The position numbers and the translations under genes were made by a program. A model generated the notes under the pieces. That model saw only the letters and a list, made by a program, of their open reading frames with translations. It made no database searches and was not told the DNA's origin. Below, one piece after another: positions 32,936-46,400 of a stretch of DNA of 64,000 bases (position 1 is its first letter; each line of letters opens with the position of its first letter). The DNA is taken from positions 186,001 through 250,000 of the forward strand of contig JACEEZ010005919.1 in the NCBI GenBank assembly GCA_016584305.1, read 5' to 3'. The stretch comes from Chionoecetes opilio. Lineage: Eukaryota > Arthropoda > Malacostraca > Decapoda > Majidae.

Positions 32936-34897
32936 TCATGGTTCGTGTTATACTTAGCCAGGCCCCCAAGCAAATGCATCATAAATGAATTTCTCCAAGA
33001 CAACAGATAGTACCTACTGATGCATAGAAAACTCATGATACAAGTAAGAAAAGCTTATTTGGATAATACACTGTACAAAAGACAGCAAGGGGAGGATAGG
33101 ACAAGCAGAAGAGCTAAAAAAGTAACTATAATTCAATTTGTTCAAGGTGAGTATTTTGCCACCTGACCAACACTGTCTGCAAGTCACTTTGTATTCTATC
33201 ACAGCAGAGTTCTATATCTAAAAAAGAAATTATGATAATAATAAACCTAACACACCAAGCACAAGAATCGTACCCAAGCAAGTACCCATTAAAAAAAATC
33301 GTAGAATTCCAAAATTTTCCTAAGGTACTCGTGGTAAATTTCTTTCCAATACACGGCACCTACGCGACAGGAATAGACCCTTACCCTCATCCTACCTGGG
33401 TTATCCGTACAACCCCTCCAGTAAGTATAGGATATTTAGTTACTACGAAGGTGAGGGACACCATTTAGCCTGAGAGGGTTAGGCAGCCACTCAATGTCGA
33501 GCCTTTGTACTGGTAATACCCTGTTCTAGATGAGGGAGTTTTATGCTATGTAACAAAAATAAATTCCTAATGTACAACGTTATTACTCACTGGGGAATTT
33601 TTCTGCATTTAATTTGGTGGTGTTGAAACTCGGACAAATATGTATAAAAAAAAATACTAATAAAAATGAGTGTTTAGTATGAATTTGTGTTTGCTGTCTC
33701 TATTCCATTTTTGTTAACAGTATGTTGCACCCTGAATTTCTTAAAAGTTTGACAGTGTGAGTACCCTGTCTTCCTATATGCCAGTCTGTGCTCTGTTGGC
33801 TCATGCTCTCTCCCTCTCCTCCAGACACGACATGCAGTTCTTCAGTCACACCATACACACACACACACACTGAAAGACAGAGATTCCATAGTTGCATTGT
33901 GATTCCCTAATCCTGCTCAAACACATACACAAGAGGATATTTATATGATCCATTGTACTGTCTTCCTCCTTTTCTAGTCTTTGAGCAAAGCCTCTTTCGC
34001 CGCCTCCCCTCCTCATGTGACCACCATCAGCACCACAGGTCATCTCCAACACAGACAAATAAGTTTAAAGCCAGTTTGCTAGGCGTTGAGAAACTCAACT
34101 TATCTTTGTATCACTGAACATACTGACTGCAAATTCAAAAGGAGCGCAACCACATTGGGGAGTCTTGTCACACACAACAAAACCCTCATGAAATACTTTT
34201 GTCCATCCCAATGCCCCAGGTTTGTTCTGTATTGTACCATCGCCAGTTGGCTCTTAAGGCATCCTGTTACTTCAAAACACACACACAAACAAACAAACAC
34301 ACACACACAAACTCACACACACATACACACTGTCAATGTGATGCCAAGATAGAGAGGCTTAACAGATCCGCTCATCCACACCTGCAGGGGCTGTGGTGAC
34401 CCCTCAGTGAGGCAGCCTTGGCTCCTCCTCAGGGCCTTGGGGGGAGTTGGGGACACCGGTTTTGTACTATCTTACACTCTGATATTTTGCTGACTAAGAC
34501 CATTACTATCACTAAGTGTAAAAGACTATGAAATAAAAAGCTTGACATGTTCACTGCATAAAAAGACCAATGGTACAATTATTACCTCGGCTCACTCAAC
34601 GCTAAAATGAGAGATTCAGGGACAATTAATAATCCCTGCTTATTGACAAGAATCTACACTTGTGAAAAATGCATAATACCCCTTGAGTATATTTGTAATA
34701 TTGATACATTTCAGGAGAGTCAAGGCTCCCAAGGCCAAACTACCACCATTTCAACCCTCTGCTCAACACTTACCCTATTTAGGATCCCACACCTTACCTC
34801 ATCATAACACCATCTGTCCTTCATGCCAATTAAAGACTCCTCCCCTGCACCTCCATCCTTGCTTGCTCCTGCCCCCTATGCACCTGTCATGACCCAC

Positions 34898-35346
34898 TCA
34901 CTGTTTGAAGCTGCCCGACACCTGTGCCTTCATCTCTGCAAAAGTGGCAGTGAAGTCCACACTGTTTTCATTATACACTGAGCTGAGACTAGGCATGAAG
35001 GGGGCTTGGGATGCCCCTGGGGTGGGGGGACCTCTGGAGTTGGAGTTGTTCTTGATGGGGGACTCAAAGTGGCCGAGGAAGCTGGAGAGGGAGAAGTCGT
35101 TCACCTCGTTGTTGAGCCACTGGTTGTCAGACTGTAGAAGGCGGGAGGGAGAGGATGGGGGTGAGGGTGGGGTGTTGGAGAGGGTGGGGAAGCCTGATGC
35201 CTCACCCACCAAACAGCTCCCTACACCACCACCAACACCACCTACTTCCCCTCCACTACTCTCCCCCAGGCCCGGCCCTCCACCCACCCCGGCACAGCCC
35301 TCGGTAGTGGCGCCAAGAAGGGGTTGGGTAGCGGCAGCCAGGAGAC
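34898..35346 (-). CDS. CRAMP1: Cramped exon 16 (C-terminus and stop)
   Basis: It joins exon 15 in phase 1. Gly-rich and Pro/Ser-rich linkers lead to [18 protein letters not shown] (human TDSSLSSLFASFISPEK) and [20 protein letters not shown] (human MNENSIDYISRFNDL). The stop TGA is at 34898-34900. The matching C-terminal motifs make this the true end of the protein. Confidence 0.92.
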
Positions 35347-38199
35347 CTGGTGGGCAAATAACAAGACATTAATCAATTTGTGCAGCTTTGATATTTTTCA
35401 TTTTTTCTGCAACTATCAATCTATTTCCCAAGCATGCGGGGGTGACAACCAAGAAATAAACTAAATATGTGAATCCAGTTGAACACAAAAGTTTGATGTG
35501 TAACTCTTAAGAATGCAAGAAACTGCCCAATAGATGTTACTGATACTACATTTATCTATTTTTATCAATCTATTCATCCCTTTTGTCTCATATGAAACGC
35601 CCAGTCCCTCAACACTGCTCCCCCACACACCACACTGATGCACAGACAGGCCACTCACTGGAGAAGCTGGAATTGGAGTTGGAGTTGCCAAGTGTGATGT
35701 CCATGAGTTTGTGAGCACTGCTGCTGTCCTGACTCCCTGTGTTGAGGCTGATCATGGACGAGGCGGATATTGGTGGTTCACTGTGAGGCAAAACTGATGA
35801 GATGGATGGCGGGGAGTGGGCAGCAGCCAGCTGTTCCCTTAGAGTGGGCTGGGAGGCAGTGGTCAGCAGACCACCTGGCGTCTGATCTGCAATAGTGACC
35901 GTGCCCCCGAGTGATATGTCCAGCAGAGGGAGGCCGAGGCTACCCTCTGGGATGTGCAGCTCAGGCACGAGAACCCCCGACTCCTGCACGCCAGAACCAT
36001 CCTGCGTTTCCTCAGACCCACCCAGGAGGTTGCGGAAGCCCTTGCTGAGATCCGACGGGAGGAGAGGAGGCTGGAGATGGAGGAGGCGGAGGGGAAGATG
36101 GGCCGCACAGGGGTGGAAGTCACGTTCCTATCAGTGCTGGGTGTTGGGGTGTTGAGGAGGGAGGAGAAGGCATTGGTCTGTGTGGGAGGAGGTGACAATT
36201 CCAAGTGATGTGTGCTGGCCATGGTGAGGAGGGAGGGGCCCTGAGACAGTGTGGGGGACAGGGAGGTGGCGGCTGTGGGGGGCAGATCAGGCAGGGTCTC
36301 CACAGACAGGCCAGAGCCAAACAGCAGGGGTGGGGAGGCAGGGTGACACAGGGAAGCTTTGTCTTCCAAACCTGTCACCTGGAGGTTGGTCTGATCGAGG
36401 CCCTTGCTGCTGAGAGCCGGCTGAGGTGTTCCCGGGGGAGTGCTGAGGTCAGGCAGCTCATTCAGCACCTGAGATACCACAGAACTCAGTAACCCATTTG
36501 TATGTCTATTTTCTACTAAGGTGGTTGGGTGAGACACAGTTAGTCCAGAGCTGACAGTTATATTGTTCTCTGAGTGTGGAGATGCTGGTGCTGTTAGTGG
36601 TAGTGGTGGAGGTGCTGGTGTTGGTGATAGTAGTGCTGCTGCTGTGGGTGGTAGTAGTGGAGGGGCTACCATTAGTGGCAGCGATAGTGGTGCTGGTGTT
36701 GGTGATAGTAGTGATGGTGCTGTTGGCGACAGTACTGATAGTGGTGGTGCTGATAATGCCGATAGTGATGGTGGTGGTGGCAGAGCTTGAGTGGTGAGGG
36801 CGGGCATGCTGGGCTGAGTGTTGATCATGGCGGGCATCTCTACAGTCAACAAGGGCTGGCCTGATATGTTGACAGAGATGGCATTGGTCCCCGGGGACAT
36901 GGCTGGCATCTGAGTGGAGGCGGGGCAGCCAGGCAGGTCTGCTGCATGTGTGGGGCAAGGACTGACAGCTGTATTGGAGTGTTGGCAACCCCTAGAGTGC
37001 TGGGAACCTGCATGGGCTGAAGCACTGTGCTGCCGCCCTGACTGCTGGGGGAGTGTAGCGGCTGAATGATTTTATTCCTCACCGGCCTGAGGGGTGAAGG
37101 GAGGACAGGGGCGGGGGTGTGGGGGGTGGAGGGGGACAACAGTGGCGGCCTGGTGGTGAAGGCGTTGATGTTGGATGCTGGTGACATGATGCCTTGGGGT
37201 GCCGGAGCAGAGGTGATGGGAATATAGCCGCTGGTGTTTCCACTGTCCTGAAGGAGAGGTAAGAAGAACGAAGAAATAAAATATCACTTTTTATGGGTTA
37301 ATCTCATACAAACTTACTCTCTAAGTAGAGCAGAACAAGGCCTTCCAATCTACAGCTTTTTAAAATGCAACTCATACATAAACTCTATCCAAAATAGAAC
37401 CGAACCTGTGCTCCCAGCATTACCCTGTCGTGGGCGGGCAGCTGCACCACCGTCTTGGGCAGCAGAGGAAGCTGTCGCTGCACCACCACGTTCTTCCTCA
37501 CAAGCCGCCGGCCCGGCCGATTGTTGTACCTCGGCAACAGTTTCTGCAACACAACACAACACAAAGACTCACTCACTCAACCTCACCTCACCTCACTCTG
37601 TACTCAAGGACAAGCACTCACATGGCCTCAACTCAAAGCTATCAGTTTTGACCTCGTCCTATTTATGTCCATATGTCTGAAAGTATCTTCCTGAATTAAA
37701 TATTTAATAAAAAGTTCTTTATTCATTTTTTTGTTCAAAGGCTAGTAAAGTGGTCTAATGAAGCCTGTCCCGGGAGCCCCTCAAGGGAGTGGCAGTGGCC
37801 TGGGAAGCCCCTCTTAAACCTGTCCAAGCATATCATTACAGCAGATTCTGATCCTCTAACTCTCCCATCTCTCTTTCCCTCACAGACTCCAACACTCCTG
37901 AGCCACCTTGCTCACCAATTACTCTGTCTCCCATTAAAAAACCTGACAAAATCCAGCTTGATAGGCCAAAAAATGTGACGCTAATGTTTATATCAATGAA
38001 AACCCCCACTTCATCTACCTTATCACACTATTTCACTTTGTCCCATTACAAATTTAGAATAGTAACCCATGTATGTATGTTAAGCTAGGAATAATCTACA
38101 CATTCCTAAAGTCAAAGATAATTCTCAGTAGTCCAGCTGAAGCTCCTGACTGTAAAACCTAAAATAAAAAAAAAATTAAAAAAAAAAATAAATAAAAAA

Positions 38200-38243
<44 letters not shown>

Positions 38244-40255
38244 CACAAAATTCAGATTTATAGAGGCAGAGTGCATACCGAGTGAGGGCACATTGGCAGC
38301 ACTCATAAGAACATAAGAAAATAAGAATAAGCTTTAGAATAACCTCCGCACTTCTACTTTGAACACTTCTGGTAATGAATCTAACACCCTATTAACACAC
38401 TATATTCACTCACACTCAGCTGTGCATTGAAGTTGGCCTGCTGGACGTGCTGCTGCCTGGGTGCCGGCCCCACGGGAACCTTGAACTCCCCCGCGTCGAT
38501 GCCCGTCCCCAGCACCACGCGCAGCCCTGGGACGGCAGCGGAGGGGCCCGTGGTGATGCCCGGCATGGGCAGTCCCGTGGTGATCCCCGGCATGGGCAAC
38601 TGCAGCATGTCCGAGCCCGAGGGTGTGGCGGTGGTGGTGACGCTGGAGGTGATGGTGGAGGTCTGGATGGTGACCTCCACACCCCCTAGGGCGCCGCCTC
38701 CCTCCCCACCCCTCGCATCACCCTGTGGACACAATAGCTCAGGCTGACATCCATGGGTGGCAGGACTCGTGACACTCATTACTCACTCGTCCTTTTAAAA
38801 CATTAAGTTATGGTGTTTAGTGAAGGAATGACTTTGTACTTTCTCATGATTTCTTTTCAGTATTGACAAACATTACCAAAGACTGATCATGAAACTCTAT
38901 CAACAGCAAGTACTGGATGGGATGATACACATGACATGTATTTCTTCAGTCATGCGCAAATATTAATAACTTGAATTTTCTATTCAATATTTCAAAATCT
39001 TCATCTGTGAAAATGAACCATTAGAAAAATTAGGTCTATATTAATTGACCCTTGACTTAGAGATGTCAATTCTCTTAACATGAGAGAGGACTCACTATCT
39101 TACTCTACTATACACTACACTCTACCTACCCCAGCAGCGTGAGGGTCCACAGCCTCTGACATGAGTTTCTTGGCCGAGGCTGGTTTGTTGCGTTCCTTGG
39201 GGGGCCGCGGCGGAAGGCCGGCCTGGCCGCCGGGACTCTTTGTGCCGCCGCCTCCCGGACTGCAGGCCAGGGCTTGCCTGCTGGTGCGGGGACTCCGGGT
39301 GCTGCCGGGACTCCTGCCCACCAGGCAGTGGGAGCGCCCGCCCGCGGGGCTGCGCAGCAACCCAGCCCCACGACTGCAGGTGTGGCCGCACAGACACGTG
39401 GCGTCGGTGGCGGGCTTGCTGAGAATCATGCGAGTCATTGCCAACAGCTGCGTCAACATGCCGGACAAGTTCTCGACGGCCACACGCTTCTCCTGTGCCT
39501 TGATGTCCAGTGTCTTGGTGTCCCCTGCCTGGCTGCCGTCTCCACCCAGCTCACTGCCCTCCACACCCTGCTGCTGCTGCTGCTGCTTCTCTGCTGGGGA
39601 GGGGCCACACGGGTCTTTGCCCAGTCCATCAACAGCAAGGGCAGTCATAGCAATGGCGGTGGTGGAGGTTGGGGTGGTAGTGGCCGAAGTAGTAGTGGTG
39701 GTGGTGGTGCTCTGACTCTCTGACAGTGTGGCTTCACTCTTGCCATTGACGGAGTCTTCTGCGTTCACTTTGATCTTTGGAGAGTCTTCAAACTCATACT
39801 CCAGGCAGATCTTTTTGTTTTGACCTAACTGTGGAAAAAACCTAGATTCTTATTTCATTCAAATTTAAGGTAAATATAATGATAAATTATTTGGTAGATG
39901 TAGAAAAGACCGCTTCTAAATGTACACAGCCCTGAGTGGAAGCAGTGCCTGGTCTCCTCACACTCACAATGAAGTAAAGTTCCCCAACGGTGATGGTGGC
40001 GCCAGAGACAAGGGTCCAGCCACTCCTGATTTTGTGCATCCACGCCTCCATGTCCACCTCCAGGGCCTCCTCCGCCTCCGCTGCCGCCGCCTTCTCCTCC
40101 TCCTCGGGCTCTGGAGTGCCGGCCGCCGCGCGTTCCTCCTCGTGCACCCCATTCTGATGATGATGATGATGATGACGTGAAATGGAAACATCAGAATGGC
40201 TGCTCAATAAATCAATAAACAGAAAGAGTGGATTCCTTCCAGGCTGTAGCAAGTA

Positions 40256-40289
<34 letters not shown>

Positions 40290-40390
40290 TTTACATGTGT
40301 GTCTGTGTGTGTGTGTGTATGTGTGTGTGTGTCTTTACATGTGTGTCTGTGTCTGTGTGTGTGTGTGTGTGTGTCTTTACATGTGTGCCT

Positions 40391-40424
<34 letters not shown>

Positions 40425-43400
40425 CTTTACATGTGTGTCTGTGTGTGTGTGTGTGTGGTAAGGGCGTGGTCGTCTCCCAGTCGAGGAGCAACTATGCGTA
40501 GGTGGGCACGTACAGACAGAGAGACATGTGGTAGAGCAGTGTCCTTCAAACTTTTTTCATCGCGACCCAGTTTGATTTTATGCATTAGATTCACGAGCCT
40601 TTTGTACGTCTGTTGCTGCTTTCTGTCTCCGATGGGATTCTATTTTACAATTACATGCATACATACATACGTATATAAATGTATACAAGTGCATTGCATA
40701 TATAAGTGCATGCATATATACATACATGCATCTATGGATTCAAAATGATTGCATATGTTCAAGTGTGCCAATGTAAATTATATTTATTTAAAGTATTTTA
40801 AAAATATGTAGAAGTACTACTGTGTAAATTGTAACTGCGAAATTAGAGAAAAATAGTATTGAATGATTGACAAGTGAAGATTATGCGTACATGTCCTGCC
40901 TTCTCCCAACAGCATTACCTCTCTCTCTTTTATTAATGCATGTCACATATTATTTATATCATTTACGACGTGGCGACCCACTGATCAAAAGCTCGCGACC
41001 CGTACTTTGAAGAACCCTGTGGTAGAGGACTGTCCATTTTCTTATAATGTTAGACAAGCGTTTAGCCTCAACAAGTTAGAGGAGCTTTTTACTGGCAGAT
41101 ACTCTCATGATACAACCTGTAAAGTGATTCACGATATCCTCAGACTTTATATGTAAGTGAAGCATCAGGATATGTTGTTGTGCTGTATTATTAATGTTTC
41201 ATGTTGTGTTGATGTCCATATTTTGGTGTAATTTGTCTTGGTATTATAGGCTATTTTTATTTTCACTCTATATTTTGAGTCTGTATAGTAATTTTACTCC
41301 TAACATTTATGTTTTAACTATTAAATAGGTTAGTTTTCTGCATTTTACGTTTTTCCCCGTGATGTATCGCGTGGTTTTGTTTGGCAGTGTTTACACTTAA
41401 CATTCATCTTTTTAGAAATTTTATAGTGTTTCTGGCATTACTTTTGATGTTTTGTTTCCTTTGGTGTTTTACTTTTTAGTAACGTGTTCTTACTTTCCTT
41501 TTCATGACGTATTATTTTTTACTTTTTGTCTTAGTGTTTTTCAGTGATATTATTTTTTAAATGAATATTTTGTATAATTTCAGTTGAGCCTCACAGTAAT
41601 ATAACAATACTTGTATGCAAAGTTTTTTTGTGGACTACAGTTTAGGCGAATTATTCCATATATGTATACTGTTGCAAACTTGAAATGACGTTAAACGTTA
41701 TGTATTTTATACAGTAATATGTGTGCTGTGGTCAATAAATCTATCTATCTATATCTGTGTATTTGTGGGGGTCATTTTACTGCATCTTACTTCCCATTTT
41801 CATGCACATCTCAATTTCATGTGTATGTCTCTCGGTTGCTAGAGTGTGGCAATCAAGTTACAAATGGTGACAATGACACCAAAACACACACAGCAAATGG
41901 AGAGGAACTCATGAGGAGAGAAGGGGAAGTGGGCAGACCCGTACATTATTAGTGTCAACGGGTCACTGGTCAGGGAAGTAGAGGAGCTTACCTGATGAGG
42001 ATGCGAGGGTCTTGAGTGTGGATCTACAGCCACGTGAGCGGTGAGGCGGGTGCTCTCGCCGATGCACACCACATCCGCGTCCTCATCCACCACCCCAGAC
42101 CCCACCACCGTCTCCAAGGCCAAAAGCTGCCTTAGGGTGTCTCCAGATTCACCCTCTCCTTCCTCTTTCACCTGTAAATTGGGGTCAAATGCTTCACCGG
42201 GGGAGGTGGGGAGGTCCGTTTCTGGGGGTTCCTCTTTGATGTGGGTGATGGCGGTGGTGGTGGAGGCCTTATCGGGGGACAACCTCATCACCTCATCATC
42301 GGGGGAGTTCAGACAGCACACCTCTCCGTCACTACAGTCATCATGCTCCTCCTGAGACACTTCCCCTAAGTCCTCCAAGTCCCCGGCCTCCACCTCACCC
42401 CGCCCCTTCCTCTCCCCGGCCCCCTTAGCCTCGCCGCGGGGCCCCTCGTTGTCCCGCACACCCTTCTCCTCCGCCTCCTTCTCCTGGTGGTGCTTGGGGT
42501 CCTCCAGACACAGCCGCCTCAGCCTGGCTTCATGGCTGGACAGCGACACACAGGAACTCTTCAGCATCACCTCGGGCTGTGGCGATAGATAGATAGATAT
42601 AGATAGATAGATAGATATAGATATATTGACCACAAAAAACACAAATATTCGATGCAGCAATTTTTGTCATGGTCCGTGGTCCATATATAAACCATAAAAA
42701 AAAACATTTGCAAAACACGAACACACGAACAGAAACTCATTATTTATAGGAAGTTATGAAGCACTCTTCCTTATTTACTTTGATGCCAGTTCCCCTTTGC
42801 ACCTCACCCTTCCATCACATACTCCAACATCCCATTACTTTCATATTACCAGCTTAGAGACACTTCTTAACACCATTCAAATATCTTTATCAATGGCTGG
42901 GTTAAATATTGAAAACTTAAGTAATCATAAGAATTACTACTTTATATCTTTATTGAGCACTATTCCCTCTAAATCCTTCAAAGGAATGGTCACAGAACAT
43001 TCTCTTTATGCTTTCATCCTAAACCGGTGTCGTGTGAGCAGCAGTCTGTTTATGAGGTGCAGTCCGCCTTTGTTTACTAACAAAAGAAAACGCGAACTGC
43101 CCATGGGCGGAGGGGAATATTTTTTAGTAAATTGATGTAAAGGGCCTAACATGACTTGTTGATCAATAAATGCATGCCCAGGCATCCTACGACAACAAAT
43201 CCATCTTTGTTTATCAAAAAAAAAAAAAAAAAAAGGGGGGGGGGCGAACTGCACATGCCCAGGGGCGAATGTTTACTAACAGACTCGTTATCAGCAAAAG
43301 CATTCGCAGGCGTCCTCCGACAACATGGCTGGAGATTTACAGGAAAGATTAGCCAAATATAGGGATGAAATAGGCTCTTTACATCAATTTACTAAAAAAT

Positions 43401-46400
43401 ATTTGCCTCTGCGCATACGCAATTCGCGTTTTCTTTTGTTAGTAAACAAAGGCGGACTGCACCTCATCAACAGACTGCTGGTCACACGACACCGGCCTTG
43501 CACACTCCTATCACTCCACTTCCCTTCCACCCACCTGTTCCACCTTAAACAGTACACATCACAAACTGCTTCTGACATGGAGCACTTCATATATATTTAT
43601 AGCCTCAATCACTTCTTCTTCTGAGATACCTGACAAATATTCTCTTGGAGGAACTATCAAAGGACACAACACAGAATATTAACACATGGGGAGTCTCTCT
43701 ATCCTCTGCAGGTGATTGGCTGAGGGAGACAGAAGAAGTACGTTACCTGCACAGAGATGGGCTTGATGGTGACTCCCCTCGCCGGCATGAGCCTTAGCAC
43801 CGTCTCTGTCACAGACTCCACCGCCAAGGGGAAGTTAACGTGGGAGCACAAGGTGTCACGCTGGGTCTCCGTCAAGGAAAAAATCTCACACACAAGGCAA
43901 GGTTGTTATGGCTGCTGATTCACAACAAAAGCATACCCAGACTCTTTTTACACAACCTCTGAGTAAATCTAAGAATCACAGTTCTCTCAGCTGCCAGTAG
44001 GCTAAAATAAGTCTTGATTTGAGAGTTGGGACATTTACTGCTAACTTTCTTATTGGGGACAAACATGAGCACAAAATTATATGAATAAGAGGAAAGGCAT
44101 GAGTGAGTGTTGTCATTATGTATTTCTTTCCTCTGGCAACCAAATGATCTCTTGGAAATGAGAATTTAAATGCACATCTTTACATTCCATGCATTCCAAA
44201 TAGCAATCAAAAGACAACGATGGCAAGTGGTTGGAGACTTTTCTCAGACACTCTGCACCCGCCCCCTCACACAAACACGCAGGGACACACACTCTGTGTC
44301 CCCAAACTCAAAAAAAGGATACCAGCTTGAGATTAGAGTTGCGCCATTTCTCCTGCAGGTGTGAGATGAGGGTGGTGAGGGGCCTCTGCAGGGAGGTGTT
44401 GAGGCGGATGCGAGGGTTGTGCGCCAGGCCCTGCACGCGGCACCAGGCCTGCTGGCTGGCCGGCACCACCTCCACCATCACACTGGAGGGCACGCGCAGC
44501 TCAGCCTGCTCCCGGTGCTCTGGGAACGTGATGGGACGAAATGATATACTAATTCTTATCAATGTTTACCTTACACAGAAAATTTTGCAATGTTTGTCTC
44601 AAAGTAAAACAATATTTCCAATGATTGCTAGGTCCCTTCAAGGATGTCAACCCTAACATCTATCAAAGTGTTAGTTTTGGGAAAGACAAATATTCCCCAC
44701 GATTACCAATGTCTTTTTCATGAGTGAATTGGAAACCTAATTATCTTTTTTCTTATTTCTAAGGATGAACACACTTCTAATATTAGTTTTGGGGGTAAAA
44801 AAAAAAACCAGCCTTGCTCATAGTGAAGGATGGTACGTAATAGAAGATAGATATCAATAATAAATCAATGTTTCCTTCTATCCTAGTGTATGAGGAAAAA
44901 GGTTAATATAGTATATATATAACATGCATGCTTAAGAAGGAATAAGCAAGCTCGGTGTGATGTGCTGGTGAATGTGACATTTTAAAGGTATTATAATCCA
45001 TGGCCCCGGGCATAGGCTAATCTATCCACAGCTGCGGTAAGTCTGGCTGCTCCTCCTGTAATAGAAGCAATAAAATGAAGCCGAGTAGGATCTCTGGTCT
45101 AGTAGAGAATGGAGATCTAAATACACGGCAACAGGAAGAAACAAAACAAAACACCACATGCAGTAAAGAGTCACACCTTCAATCTGGTTGAGTTTCTTGA
45201 GGGCGCGGCAGATGGGGGTCCTGACGCGCACACTCTTGCCCTTCACGCGCACGCTGGTGGAGCCCTTCCTGATCAGCTCCTGCAGCTTCTGTGCCTTGCG
45301 CTCGTCCAGGGTCCCGCCGATCTTCTTCCGTAGCTCCCCAAAGTTGATGAGGCCGTACAGCTCCTGGGTGGCTTTCTTGACCCCTACAGCCAAATAAAGA
45401 ACTCGATTTAGATACCATATATTGATTTTTTTTAGCTTGATTATCTTTAAAGTGGCAATAATAATAACAATAATTTCATGCATCTGACAACCTCCAATGA
45501 CACAAAACTACTTCTTTCGGTTTAACGTCAGATTTACCTATATCTTATGAGGTTAGACGGCCGATGATACGCTTCCAACTATCTCTGTCCATTGCCTCAA
45601 CTCAATGACTCAACTCAATGACACAAAACACTGAAAGGAATGGTAGAGCAGCAGCACAAGACAACAAAGCAGATCAGCAGCGGCACAAAAGCAGAACACC
45701 GCCGACGCGAGACACACCTTCGTTAAAAGTGATGTGCTTGGATATCTTGTGCCAGGTGCGGTAGTAGAAGTGGCGCACCTGGTCCTTGTTCTTCACCTGG
45801 CTGCGCGGCGCTCCCTTCTTCCTCAGCTTGGCCGTCAGATAGTTCTGGCGGTAAATCAATCAAACTTATGGTCCCTCAAAACACAGACAACTCCCTGCTT
45901 CCAATATACTGACACTGGTAGGTGGAACGACATGAGAGTAGTGAGGTAATGTACAACACAGATCACTCCTTTCTTCCAACACTGACACAGGTAGGTGGAA
46001 AGACATCAGATTAGGGAGGTAGATGTAGAGATAGACACAACTATACTGGCCGCACGTTAAGTTGGCGAAAATTAGGCCCCCTCACTCCCCCCCTTCCAAA
46101 CGCACGGGATTGGCCGAGGTGTTGGGGATTTAGGGCGGAACTTGGAGTAAGGCATTCTCACCCAAATCGTCAGACAGTCCCGTGCGTTCGGAAAGGGGGA
46201 ATGAAGGGGCCCCATTTTTGCCAACTTAACGTGCGGCGAGTATACTAACATAGAGCATATTCATTTAGGCAGTTCATGTGACAATAAAGCCAGTACATCC
46301 CTTCACTCCTTGCAAGACCTACCTGGATAGCCTCACAATAAAGCCAGTACATCCCTTCACTCCTTGCAAGACCTACCTGGATAGCCTCACAATAAAGCCA

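Larger units (their letters stand above)
31838..34897. other. Intergenic region between Cramped and the FKBP15-like gene
   Basis: No gene is recognised. It probably includes the Cramped 3' UTR just below 34898. (CA)n tracts lie near 33852-33871 and 34281-34330. Two dispersed repeat copies are listed separately. Confidence 0.4.

Noticed and set aside
39161..39723. Plus-strand open frames opposite Cramped exon 11
   Set aside because: Shadow of the GC-rich coding exon; no homology and no splice context.
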